17,531 bases of DNA, taken from assembly GCA_964504665.1 (NCBI GenBank), contig CAZDEH010000020.1, positions 1 through 17,531 of the forward strand, read 5' to 3'. Numbering within the stretch: position 1 is the first letter of the stretch; each line of letters opens with the position of its first letter. This stretch comes from STC-54 sp964504665 (GTDB lineage Bacteria; Patescibacteriota; Microgenomatia; Daviesbacterales; UBA10151). Of this stretch, positions 5,356 through 12,564 are shown piece after piece. The position numbers were made by a program, and so were the translations under genes. The notes under the pieces are model-generated. The model was not told the origin of the DNA. It did not search any database and saw only the letters and a program-made list of their open reading frames with translations.

Positions 5356-6804
5356 ATGAGAATTCAATTGATTACAGACAGAAAATCCCTGGAAGAAGCA
5401 AAAGTTACTGTTTTTCCTATTTTTGAGGGAGAGATTGAGAACGATATTAAATTTGTTGCGGATTATTTAAAAGAAAACCCAAAATTCGGGAAACTTTATG
5501 AGACAGAATGGTTATTTACTCAAGAACAAAGTTGTCTTTTGATAGGGCTGGGAAAACGGGAGAAATTTAACTTTCAGATCTGCCAAAATTTTGCCGGAAC
5601 TGCTATAAAATTTTTGCTGTTAAAGGCTAAAGAAGCAACTATAATCCCACCCTTAGCTCTGAGCTTAGATAAGGACAAAATTATTTATGCCATAGTATTA
5701 GGGGTACAGCTATCAACCCATAACCCATCCGTTAAATATAAATCAGAAAACGAGCCCGTTAAATTAACAAACGTACAAATTTATTTAGATAAAGCAGGAG
5801 GAGAAGAAAAAATTGCCCTGAAAAAAGCAGAAATTATATCTGAAGCTATTAATATGGCGAGAACCTTAGGTGATATGCCTGGGAATGAAATGACACCAAC
5901 GTATTTTGTAGGTATGGCAAAAAAAATTGCCAAAGAATTAAAAGTTACGGTTATAAATGAACGTGCTGCCGCTAAAATGGGTATGGGGGGTTTTACTAGT
6001 GTTGCCAAAGGGTCTGATGAGCCGTCTTTTATTGTAGCTTTGGAATATACCGGAGACCGGAGATCGAAAGAAAAATGGGGACTTATTGGAAAAGGTTTGA
6101 CCTTTGATAGTGGAGGAATATCCATCAAGTCCGATAACGGGATGCACGAGATGAAATATGATATGTCTGGTGCAGGTACAGTTTTAGCCAGCATGCAGGT
6201 CATCGCACAACTTGCCCCGAAAATTAATGTGGTAGGAATTTGTGCTGTTACGGAAAACCTTCCAAGCGGTAAGGCGCTTAAACCAGGTGATATTATTAGA
6301 TTGTTTGGAGGTAAAACTACAGAAGTTTTATCAACAGATGCGGAAGGGAGAATGGTTTTAGCAGATGCACTAACACTTGCCCAAAGAAATTTTAAGGCTA
6401 CAAAACTTATTGATGTAGCTACTTTAACAGGAGCAATTATTGTGGCTTTAGGTGATTATACAACAGGGGTATTTGGTAACAACCATGCTCTCGAAAAAGA
6501 GTTGGTTGATAAAGGAGATATGGTTGGAGAACAGTTTTGGGCAATGCCTATGAATGATAGTTATGATGAGTTGCTTAAATCTGAAATAGCTGATTTTAAC
6601 AATGTCGGTACGGGTGGATCAATGCGGAGTGCAGCCGGAGCAATTGCAGGTGCTAAATTTTTAGAGAAAGTAATCGAAAAAGATACTCCTTGGGTGCATC
6701 TGGATATTGCAGGTACTGCCTGGGATAGTAAACCGAAGCCATACAGGGGACCTGGAGCTACGGGAGTAGGAATAAAAACTTTAATAGAATTAATAGTCAA
6801 ATGA
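5356..6804 (+). CDS. pepA: leucyl aminopeptidase (M17 family)
   Basis: Cytoplasmic di-metal exopeptidase that removes N-terminal residues during peptide turnover. All catalytic positions of the family are present by motif alignment. Metal ligands are K246 and D251 (GKGLTFDSGG), D269 (MKYDMSGAG), and D328 and E330 (STDAEGR); catalytic residues are K258 and R332. The N-terminal domain (about 1-150) is divergent, as is usual, and the C-terminal peptidase domain is complete. At 482 aa it has the normal length. The start is fixed by the consensus promoter 6 nt upstream, implying a leaderless message. The TGA stop overlaps the efp ATG (ATGA) and is immediately followed in frame by TAA, a double stop. 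Pairing of pepA with efp suggests a constitutive housekeeping operon. Confidence 0.96.
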   Translation: MRIQLITDRKSLEEAKVTVFPIFEGEIENDIKFVADYLKENPKFGKLYETEWLFTQEQSCLLIGLGKREKFNFQICQNFAGTAIKFLLLKAKEATIIPPLALSLDKDKIIYAIVLGVQLSTHNPSVKYKSENEPVKLTNVQIYLDKAGGEEKIALKKAEIISEAINMARTLGDMPGNEMTPTYFVGMAKKIAKELKVTVINERAAAKMGMGGFTSVAKGSDEPSFIVALEYTGDRRSKEKWGLIGKGLTFDSGGISIKSDNGMHEMKYDMSGAGTVLASMQVIAQLAPKINVVGICAVTENLPSGKALKPGDIIRLFGGKTTEVLSTDAEGRMVLADALTLAQRNFKATKLIDVATLTGAIIVALGDYTTGVFGNNHALEKELVDKGDMVGEQFWAMPMNDSYDELLKSEIADFNNVGTGGSMRSAAGAIAGAKFLEKVIEKDTPWVHLDIAGTAWDSKPKPYRGPGATGVGIKTLIELIVK

Positions 6805-7361
6805 TAAACGTCAACGATCTACGTATAGGTACTGTTTTTAAGGAGGAAAACCAGCTTTGGCAGGTTGTAGTTTATGAACACATAAAAATGGGTCGTGGTT
6901 CTGGAAATATTAAAGTTAAAGTCAAAAACTTAAAAACAGGTTCCTTAACTGAAAAATCATTTATTACCGGTGCTAAAGTAGAAGAAGCTGATGTCGAAAA
7001 GAAAAAAGCTCAATTTCTTTATCTTGATGGTGAAAATTATTTTTTTATGGATCCAATTACCTTTGAACAATTTCCTTTGTCAAAAGATGTGGTGGGAGAG
7101 CAGGCAAAATATCTAAGAGATAGTCTGGAGGTTAACCTGATAATTTCGGATAGTGAGGCTATTGGTATGGAAATACCAAACAGTTTAATTTATGAAATCG
7201 CCGAAACTGGTCCTGCCGAAAAAGGCAATACAATCTCCAGTGTTTTTAAGGATGCGGTTTTAGATAATGGTTTAGCGGTTAAAGTTCCCATGTTTATTGG
7301 TGTGGGGGATAAAGTAAAAGTTGATACTAGATCTGGGGAGTATGTAGAGAGAGTAAAATAA
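6801..7361 (+). CDS. efp: translation elongation factor P
   Basis: EF-P binds the ribosome between the P and E sites and rescues stalling at polyproline. The three-domain layout is complete in 186 aa: KOW-like domain I (1-65), the OB-fold domain II with FMDPITFEQ (about 76-84), and domain III ending SGEYVERVK. The tip of the domain I loop is K-M-G-R32-G, where E. coli has P-G-K34-G. Lys is therefore replaced by Arg and the preceding Pro by Met. Arg at this site is known from EF-Ps rhamnosylated by EarP; no EarP gene is in this window. It is coupled to pepA by ATGA. Its last 35 bp overlap the convergent membrane-protein gene. Confidence 0.95.
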   Translation: MINVNDLRIGTVFKEENQLWQVVVYEHIKMGRGSGNIKVKVKNLKTGSLTEKSFITGAKVEEADVEKKKAQFLYLDGENYFFMDPITFEQFPLSKDVVGEQAKYLRDSLEVNLIISDSEAIGMEIPNSLIYEIAETGPAEKGNTISSVFKDAVLDNGLAVKVPMFIGVGDKVKVDTRSGEYVERVK

Positions 7362-7782
7362 AAGCAACAATCACTACTGTAATGATTTGAGTAATTATTC
7401 CCCAAGGTAACGCAGCTTTCCCCTGCATCTTTGATTGAATGTTATAGACCCAGGAAATAGGGGGAAACCTCCAATCGAGAAGCCAGTACGGCGCTTCAAT
7501 GATATCCAAAATTTCTGAAGCAATTATGCATCCCAAAAAATACCATAAATTTACATTTTGACCAAATAGGATATAGGCAAGAATTGTACCAAAGCTCACA
7601 TCAATTGAGGCCTCGATGAATAGTCTGATTTTATTCTTAGTTCTCCAATCGGCAGCAAAATCCCAGTGAGGAATTAAATCCATGAGTGGATGAGAGATTA
7701 CAGCTAGCGGTAAGCCTACAGCAGGATTGGAAAAGGAGGCAGCAATAGTCCCTCCAATTAATGCGTGTGCGGTTGCAGTCAT
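7327..7782 (-). CDS. small integral membrane protein, YdjM-like metal-dependent hydrolase type
   Basis: A 151-aa protein with about four hydrophobic segments (roughly 10-30, 52-73, 79-95 and 125-146). Conserved-looking polar residues sit at the membrane edge: H6 in HALIGG, then H31-P-L-M-D35-L-I-P-H39. This His/Asp pattern, with an N-terminal THA-like start, resembles YdjM-type membrane proteins annotated as metal-dependent hydrolases. The activity is inferred from that resemblance and unproven. It has its own promoter (TTGACT, 17 bp, TATACT) with about 11 nt of leader. Its 3' end overlaps efp by 35 bp in the convergent direction, so the two transcripts are antisense to each other at their tails. 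It ends with TAG. Confidence 0.72.
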   Translation of the reverse strand: MTATAHALIGGTIAASFSNPAVGLPLAVISHPLMDLIPHWDFAADWRTKNKIRLFIEASIDVSFGTILAYILFGQNVNLWYFLGCIIASEILDIIEAPYWLLDWRFPPISWVYNIQSKMQGKAALPWGIITQIITVVIVAFILLSLHTPQI

Positions 7783-7799
7783 AATAAAAGCTGAAAATC

Positions 7800-7828
7800 A
7801 GTATAGCAAGGTCAGCATTATAAGTCAA
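7800..7828 (-). promoter_or_regulatory. promoter of the 7327-7782 membrane-protein gene
   Basis: TTGACT (7823-7828) and TATACT (7800-7805) on the minus strand are 17 bp apart, with TG one base before the -10. The -10 ends 17 nt before the ATG. Confidence 0.65.
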
Positions 7829-7832
7829 AATT

Positions 7833-7841
7833 TGGTATCAT
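7833..7841 (+). promoter_or_regulatory. extended -10 element for the lgt-like gene
   Basis: TGgTATCAT at 7833-7841 ends 7 nt before ATG 7849, with no clear -35. It would give a leaderless message. It shares the 66-bp region with the divergent promoter at 7800-7828. Confidence 0.45.
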
Positions 7842-7848
7842 TCTTATA

Positions 7849-8793
7849 ATGTTACCAGTACTATTTTCAATTAGCGGAGTCCCTATTTCTTCCTTCGGTT
7901 TATTTCTGGCTGTGGGCTTTTTAGTAGCTGTGTTTGTAGCCTGGCGGATTGCTAAGGCTTATGATTTAAGTGAAGGCAAAATATTAGATTTAGCCATCTT
8001 AGTTTTTTTCGGAGGCATAATTTCTGCGAGAATATTCTATATATCTTTAAATTGGGCAATTTTTGGAGATGTTTCCCATGTATTTCTGATAAATTTATAT
8101 CCCGGTTTTACTTTTTTAGGTGGTTTATTTGGAGGTGCAGTTATTTTGAGACTTTTAACCCTGCGGTCAAAATTAAATTTTTGGCAAATCGCCGATATTG
8201 GTTCAGTCGGTTTAATAATAGGTTTAACTTTTGGTAGTGTGGGTTGTTTTTTGGGTGGTTGTGAGGTAGGAATAGTTTCTTCTTTGCCGTTTGCTATCTC
8301 AACTGTAGGGTTTATAGGGAAAAGATTTCCGGTTAGTGTGGTTGAAGGCCTAGTATTTTTATTAATTTTTTATTGGTTATGGAAAAGTGCTATCAAGTTT
8401 CATTTTCATGGAAAAATCGTTTCTCTTGCCCTAGTACTTTTAGGTTTGGAAAGATTCTTCACGGAATACTTGAAAGGTGACAAACAAATATTTATTACAA
8501 CCCCTTTAATTTATAAAGGTCAAATAGCCTCTTTCCTCATACTTATCGTCGGTATTTTAATTTACTATTACCGTTCCAAGAGAAATTTTTTTGAAGACCT
8601 ATCGTTTATACTGGTGATTTTTACTTCTGCAAAAAAGAGGGAGTGGGTACTACAAATGATTTTAAAAAACTGGTATAATACTAGAATTGGTTGGATGGTT
8701 AGACTTAGCCAAACAAAAACAAGTTTAAAAACACTTCCCGCCAGATTTAGAAGAAAAATAAATGTTAAACCTACCCCGCGAAACTATCAATAA
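7849..8793 (+). CDS. lgt: prolipoprotein diacylglyceryl transferase-like membrane protein
   Basis: Lgt moves a diacylglyceryl group from phosphatidylglycerol onto the lipobox Cys of prolipoproteins. Seven hydrophobic segments are visible. Family motifs include ARIFYI (60-65), GFTFLGGLFGG (86-96), GSVGCFLGGC (129-138) and ERFFTEYLKGD (201-211, with the conserved Arg202). In E. coli the third motif is GRxGNF with an essential Arg; here the aligned residue appears to be Ser130, so activity should not be assumed. The core ends near residue 245. An unusual tail of about 70 residues follows, its last 35 strongly basic. The gene overlaps the zinc-finger gene by 32 bp, and a promoter-like sequence lies inside the tail codons. 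The assignment to the Lgt family is good; true Lgt activity less so. Confidence 0.83.
   Translation: MLPVLFSISGVPISSFGLFLAVGFLVAVFVAWRIAKAYDLSEGKILDLAILVFFGGIISARIFYISLNWAIFGDVSHVFLINLYPGFTFLGGLFGGAVILRLLTLRSKLNFWQIADIGSVGLIIGLTFGSVGCFLGGCEVGIVSSLPFAISTVGFIGKRFPVSVVEGLVFLLIFYWLWKSAIKFHFHGKIVSLALVLLGLERFFTEYLKGDKQIFITTPLIYKGQIASFLILIVGILIYYYRSKRNFFEDLSFILVIFTSAKKREWVLQMILKNWYNTRIGWMVRLSQTKTSLKTLPARFRRKINVKPTPRNYQ
8671..8679 (+). promoter_or_regulatory. internal extended -10 (TGgTATAAT) in the lgt tail
   Basis: A perfect extended -10 with no good -35. It would drive the DksA/TraR-type gene with about 76 nt of leader. It could equally drive a 32-codon basic ORF starting at ATG 8695, which is in the lgt frame and overlaps the next gene start. 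Confidence 0.4.
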
Positions 8794-9124
8794 AATAAGG
8801 AATATTTTACAAAGACAACAAAAATCTGTGGAGAAACAACTTCGGGAAATTGAAAAAGATGATCCGGTAACAAATAAAGATTTGGCTCCGGAAGCTTCAG
8901 AATCCGGAACTGATTCATGGATGGCAGAAGTTCACGGGAGATTATCTGCTTTAAAGGATGATCTGACTGTTTTATCCGGCAAAATCCGTAACTCACTTTC
9001 AAATCTTAAAAAAGGAACCTATGGAAAATGCGAAAAATGTGGTAAAGATATTGAATTAGCTAGGTTGAAAGCTTTACCTACTGCGTTCCTTTGTTTGTCC
9101 TGCTCCAAAAAAATCAAAAAATAA
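8762..9124 (+). CDS. TraR/DksA family zinc-finger protein
   Basis: A 120-aa protein with a long N-terminal coiled-coil-like helical hairpin (about 5-85) and a four-Cys zinc finger: C90-x2-C93, then C111-x2-C114, with the spacing and YGKC..CG..I..ARL.ALP sequence typical of DksA/TraR proteins. DksA itself inserts its coiled coil into the RNA polymerase secondary channel and modulates initiation with ppGpp. The acidic tip DxxDA of true DksA is not evident. I therefore call only the family, as is appropriate for the many short homologues. ATG 8762 overlaps the lgt end by 32 bp, suggesting coupling, and an internal promoter may also serve it. It ends 4 bp from the convergent guanylate kinase gene, with no clear terminator between. 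Confidence 0.88.
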   Translation: MLNLPRETINKIRNILQRQQKSVEKQLREIEKDDPVTNKDLAPEASESGTDSWMAEVHGRLSALKDDLTVLSGKIRNSLSNLKKGTYGKCEKCGKDIELARLKALPTAFLCLSCSKKIKK

Positions 9125-9128
9125 TTTT

Positions 9129-9713
9129 CTAAGTTTTGATTAAACTCATTATCTTTTGCAGAGTCTCATTTAAACGTCCATTGTAATTAATTACAACTTG
9201 CTCAAAATGACCATCCTTCCGATTTTCCTCATCCTGTTGTATTCTTTTTTCAATTTCAATCTCGCTAATTCCCCTCGCCCGGAGTCTTTGATAAACAGTT
9301 TTTTTGTCAGGAATATCTAAATAAATAACTACTGTGTTATTTTTAATTGTTTGAGCTTTATTAAAGGATTGATCAAATAGAAGATTAACTTTTGCTGCTC
9401 TTGACGGATCGATCCTCCATATACAAGTTTGTCCTTTAAAAAATGGATTGAAGGAGGATTTAAAAGTTCCGTAATTATTTCCTGCATATTCTACAGTTTC
9501 AAGAAATTTGCCATTAGCTTTTATTTCTCTAAAAGTCTCTAAATTTACAAAATTATAGTCAATGCCGTTTTGTTCGTTTAATCTTATTGGTCTTGTGGTA
9601 GTAGTAACAATTTTGCGCCAAGTGGGATTAATTTTTAAAAGTTCTGCCACAACTGTGTCTTTACCGGAAACAGTACCTCCGGTAATTACAATTAATTTAC
9701 CAATTTGTTCCAT
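9129..9713 (-). CDS. gmk: guanylate kinase family protein
   Basis: Phosphorylates GMP to GDP with ATP. The GMP-binding region TTTTRPIRLNEQNGIDYNFV (37-56) matches the family TTRxxRxGExxGxDYxFV pattern except that the Gly before Glu is Asn. YAGNNYGT (76-83), the lid segment RLRARGISEIEIEKRI (142-157) and HFEQVVIN (169-176) are all typical. The P-loop GGTVSGKDT (12-20) departs from the usual GPSGVGKST: Pro is lost and Asp follows the catalytic Lys18. It keeps the GxxxxGK spacing. The length of 194 aa is normal. It follows two RNHCP genes on the same strand after 16 nt, and that gap contains a perfect TATAAT 5 nt before ATG 9713, so it may also start its own leaderless transcript. Confidence 0.85.
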   Translation of the reverse strand: MEQIGKLIVITGGTVSGKDTVVAELLKINPTWRKIVTTTTRPIRLNEQNGIDYNFVNLETFREIKANGKFLETVEYAGNNYGTFKSSFNPFFKGQTCIWRIDPSRAAKVNLLFDQSFNKAQTIKNNTVVIYLDIPDKKTVYQRLRARGISEIEIEKRIQQDEENRKDGHFEQVVINYNGRLNETLQKIMSLIKT

Positions 9714-9718
9714 ATAAA

Positions 9719-9724
9719 ATTATA
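9719..9724 (-). promoter_or_regulatory. -10 element (TATAAT) for the gmk gene
   Basis: A perfect minus-strand TATAAT in the 16-nt gap after the RNHCP gene, 5 nt before the ATG. No -35 at the right distance is evident. Confidence 0.4.
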
Positions 9725-9729
9725 CAACG

Positions 9730-10038
9730 CTATTTAGATATAGGTCGAGTGGACAATTGTATAACGACTTTCATATTATCTTCCATGGAGACTTTATTAA
9801 AATGAGAATATCCACAGTTTTTGCAACGATAGAAAATTTTCCAACCTTCTTTTGATTTGGTTGCCCCAACTGGTTCTATAAGTGCACCACATATTGCAAG
9901 TCTGTCACCCGGGTTCACATCCACATGTTTACTCCACAGGCAATTTGGGCAATGATCCGTGTACCCTGTACCGATTACAACTGTTTGACAATTCAAGCAA
10001 GTAAAATTTTCTACAGTTTTCTTAAATTTTCTCCCCAT
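9730..10038 (-). CDS. RNHCP-domain zinc-binding protein (shorter paralogue)
   Basis: A 102-aa protein with the RNHCP-domain layout: FTCLNC (C14, C17), TDHCPNCLWSKHVD (27-40) with C30 and C33, PGDR, C50, and a second pair C72/C75. In the namesake motif the Arg-Asn is replaced by Thr-Asp (TDHCP). The Cys pairs make a zinc-ribbon-like protein likely. The biochemical role of the domain is not established, so none is claimed. The gene begins inside the end of the longer paralogue at 10022-10465 (17-bp overlap), which points to tandem duplication and cotranscription. It is followed by the guanylate kinase gene. It ends with TAG. Confidence 0.85.
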   Translation of the reverse strand: MGRKFKKTVENFTCLNCQTVVIGTGYTDHCPNCLWSKHVDVNPGDRLAICGALIEPVGATKSKEGWKIFYRCKNCGYSHFNKVSMEDNMKVVIQLSTRPISK

Positions 10039-10465
10039 ATAATTGTTGTTTGATTTGTTGAAGATTGTGGATGTTTAATAATTTTATTTGTGACTTTGCA
10101 AGTATAGTTTTGGTCATTCCGTTAAGGTTTTGGGGAGTTGTTATAATTTGAATAATTTCTTCAGGGATATCATCACCGGCAATTCTGTTGATAGAAATTT
10201 TGTCACAACTAAGACACTGATGAACTAACATCAATTCTCCTTCTTTCAATTTGCCCCACTTATCCTGACCTTCATATTTAAAAATTAATCCAATCGGTTT
10301 CATTAAATTTTGACAAAGAGCCTTTCTATCCCCAGGAATATCTTTGTCAACATGTTTAGACCATAAACAGTATGGGCAATGGTTACGGTTTACTGTACCA
10401 ATATTTTCACCCAGTGATACAAATTTATGACAATTCAAACACAAAAAATTATTCAACGGAATCAT
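10022..10465 (-). CDS. RNHCP-domain zinc-binding protein (longer paralogue)
   Basis: Has the exact signature NRNHCPYCLWSKHVDKD (26-42), preceded by FLCLNC (C9, C12) and followed by PGDR, C51 and a second Cys pair, C84 and C87 (CLSC). A C-terminal extension of about 50 residues (100-147) is Gln/Lys/Leu-rich and probably helical; the shorter paralogue lacks it. The function of this domain is unknown, though the Cys spacing suggests structural zinc. This is the first gene of a three-gene minus-strand unit (RNHCP, RNHCP, gmk). Upstream of ATG 10465 only weak AT-rich -10-like sequence is visible and no Shine-Dalgarno site, so its promoter is not assigned. It is divergent from the large gene at 10622. 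Confidence 0.87.
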   Translation of the reverse strand: MIPLNNFLCLNCHKFVSLGENIGTVNRNHCPYCLWSKHVDKDIPGDRKALCQNLMKPIGLIFKYEGQDKWGKLKEGELMLVHQCLSCDKISINRIAGDDIPEEIIQIITTPQNLNGMTKTILAKSQIKLLNIHNLQQIKQQLYGEKI

Positions 10466-10527
10466 TTTATCATTAATGGTTGAATTGCAACAATTTTAAT
10501 TATTTCTGCCTTAGCTTTTTCTTGAAT

Positions 10528-10555
10528 TTGACAAATAGGCAAGGAGAGGTACAAT
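10528..10555 (+). promoter_or_regulatory. upstream tandem promoter P1 of the 10622 gene
   Basis: TTGACA (10528-10533) and TACAAT (10550-10555), 16 bp apart. It would give a leader of roughly 60 nt. Confidence 0.5.
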
Positions 10556-10567
10556 AAGTCTATACTT

Positions 10568-10596
10568 TTGACAAAGTAGCTGAATAATGATACTAT
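10568..10596 (+). promoter_or_regulatory. downstream tandem promoter P2 of the 10622 gene
   Basis: Consensus TTGACA (10568-10573), 17 bp, TACTAT (10591-10596) with the extended TG at 10588-10589. The predicted start near 10603 leaves about 19 nt of leader. It lies 40 bp downstream of P1. Confidence 0.7.
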
Positions 10597-10621
10597 AGGA
10601 TGACTCATTAGAGTTAAACCT

Positions 10622-12559
10622 ATGAAATCAAAAGATTTTGAACAAGGATTAGGTTTTACAAGTCAAGAAAAAAGATTTACAAAATCCTCTCCTGTAGAGG
10701 AAGGACTCCTTTCCCGCCAAGTCATAGATCTCTCACAATTCACCCCAAATTCTAGAGCTAAAGCAACACACCATTTTTTACCTGTTGGAGTATTAGGAAG
10801 AACAGAAATTTTAGCCAGACAAAAAGAAACAATACAAGCTGGTTCAACAATAGAAATTAGAACAGGGGGTTCTGATTTAGTAAAAGTGTTAGCTCAGTTG
10901 CAAAGGGATGGTTATCAAATAGAACTTCAGTCTGCAACCCCTGAACCTTCAGTTCCCGGACCAATGCAGAAAACAGATGCTTTTTTAAGGGGTGTAGATA
11001 GGTATGATATTAAAGCATTAATATCAGCTTATGGCAGGGGGCAAGTTACACCTGAACCAGAAAAACGTCAAACTGAAAAAGCACAACCTGCCAAACCCAC
11101 CTGGAAAGCTTTAAGGATTTTAGCTACTGCTGCGACAGCCATTGCAAGTTTGGCAGGTTTAGGAGATAAAGCTGCTCATGCTGAAGGTCCACAACCAATC
11201 CCAACTCCTGTGAGGGCTATCCATCAAACTTTGCCTGAAAATTTTCAAACATCTGCTAAAGCCTTGGATGTTGCCGATGTTGCCTGTAAAGGTTATACCA
11301 AAATTGCAGGGGACAAATATGGACCGGAGATAAGCAGGGAGTGTCTGGAGGTAAACCCACAAGATATTTCTGCTACAGATTATGTGAAAGATGCTACAGG
11401 TGATGTAATCATACAAAGAGCCGTAGTAAACCGCAATGAACTATGGGAAAGTAAAAAAGATCCTGCTACAGGTGCTTTTTCTGATTTTAAGTTTGTCTCA
11501 AAAGTTTCCATGGAAAGTGTTAGGTCTATGGTTTCCTCCTCTGATGGTAACACTGTCATTTTTGGAGGAGAAGATCCTATCCGTAGCGGTTTAACTACAC
11601 TTAGAATCTCCTCTGATGGAGGAAAAAATATGGGACCAATTGACTGGCCTTATCAAAATTCTGCAGCAACCATAGATTTATTTAGAGTTACTGACGCAAA
11701 TTTCTTAGGGAATAATGGAAACTATGAAGGAGGCATTGGGCCGTTTATTATTTCAGTTGATCCAATTACCAAAAAGGCAGCGGTGAAAGCAGCCAGCTTA
11801 GCTACAATTCAGCCTGTTTCTATAAATATCGGTAGTGCACATGATTTAGGTATTGCTTCAATTGATATTGCAAATCATGTAGCTGATTTTGTTTCTAATG
11901 CTGCATTTAACTTACAGAGGGGTTTATTAATAGGTAATATCGATTATATAAATGGATTAGGATCAGTTAAGCATATCAAGCAGACTTTAATTAATGGGAC
12001 TCCGGTTGAACTTGGTTTTTTATATGGAAATGATACCTATTTTGATGATTTAGGGCATATACATGTTAAGACTAGTGACGTTGACAAACAAGTTCTTTTT
12101 GATATTGATACGATTACCACAGAAGGCACTGCTCTCAATTATGCAAATCTGTGCGACAATAAAAACATCCCAGACTACATGAAAGGATCTTTAGTGATAG
12201 CTACAATTGATGTTTTACGTGATAATCAGGGTAATTTACATACTAAGACTGGAGGAGGGTATGGTTCGATGACAGATGGTCTTGGTAGAGCGATTTTTGT
12301 TGATGTGGATACATCAGAGTGTACTGTTTTAGAGCCAAAGATGACATCGGAAGTATCTCAACAAAAAAATATGTTAAGACAAAAAATTAACGGGCAAATG
12401 GGATATACAACAATTATTTGGAGATTTGGTCAGGCATTTATACCGGATGGAGGAGTGCCAATTTATACTGACAGGAATTTAGGCGGTAATAAGAATAATA
12501 CTAATAACTACAATCTGTATTTGCCTGTGATAAGTAGGCAATCTATGGGTGGGCGGTAA
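10622..12559 (+). CDS. large envelope protein: N-terminal domain, membrane/signal segment, secreted domain
   Basis: I do not recognise this 645-aa protein as a named family. Residues 1-160 are polar, ending in a charged Pro/Glu/Lys linker (about 142-160). A short hydrophobic stretch (about 164-181) then runs into AHA-EG (185-189), which looks like a signal peptidase site, yet it is far too deep for an ordinary signal peptide. The remaining 460 residues are beta-rich; SSDGGKNMGPIDW (about 335-347) resembles an Asp-box of beta-propellers. Near the C-terminus, after an Asn-rich spacer, comes LYLPVISR, similar to tails of some secreted proteins. Two consensus promoters suggest strong expression. 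Possible readings are a membrane-anchored surface protein or a proprotein. It ends 5 bp from the convergent secreted-protein gene. Confidence 0.72.
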   Translation: MKSKDFEQGLGFTSQEKRFTKSSPVEEGLLSRQVIDLSQFTPNSRAKATHHFLPVGVLGRTEILARQKETIQAGSTIEIRTGGSDLVKVLAQLQRDGYQIELQSATPEPSVPGPMQKTDAFLRGVDRYDIKALISAYGRGQVTPEPEKRQTEKAQPAKPTWKALRILATAATAIASLAGLGDKAAHAEGPQPIPTPVRAIHQTLPENFQTSAKALDVADVACKGYTKIAGDKYGPEISRECLEVNPQDISATDYVKDATGDVIIQRAVVNRNELWESKKDPATGAFSDFKFVSKVSMESVRSMVSSSDGNTVIFGGEDPIRSGLTTLRISSDGGKNMGPIDWPYQNSAATIDLFRVTDANFLGNNGNYEGGIGPFIISVDPITKKAAVKAASLATIQPVSINIGSAHDLGIASIDIANHVADFVSNAAFNLQRGLLIGNIDYINGLGSVKHIKQTLINGTPVELGFLYGNDTYFDDLGHIHVKTSDVDKQVLFDIDTITTEGTALNYANLCDNKNIPDYMKGSLVIATIDVLRDNQGNLHTKTGGGYGSMTDGLGRAIFVDVDTSECTVLEPKMTSEVSQQKNMLRQKINGQMGYTTIIWRFGQAFIPDGGVPIYTDRNLGGNKNNTNNYNLYLPVISRQSMGGR

Positions 12560-12564
12560 CAGGT

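Noticed and set aside
5033..5359. Short ORFs across the tRNA region (both strands)
   Set aside because: They run through the tRNA and its relic and through the pepA promoter; their composition is not protein-like.
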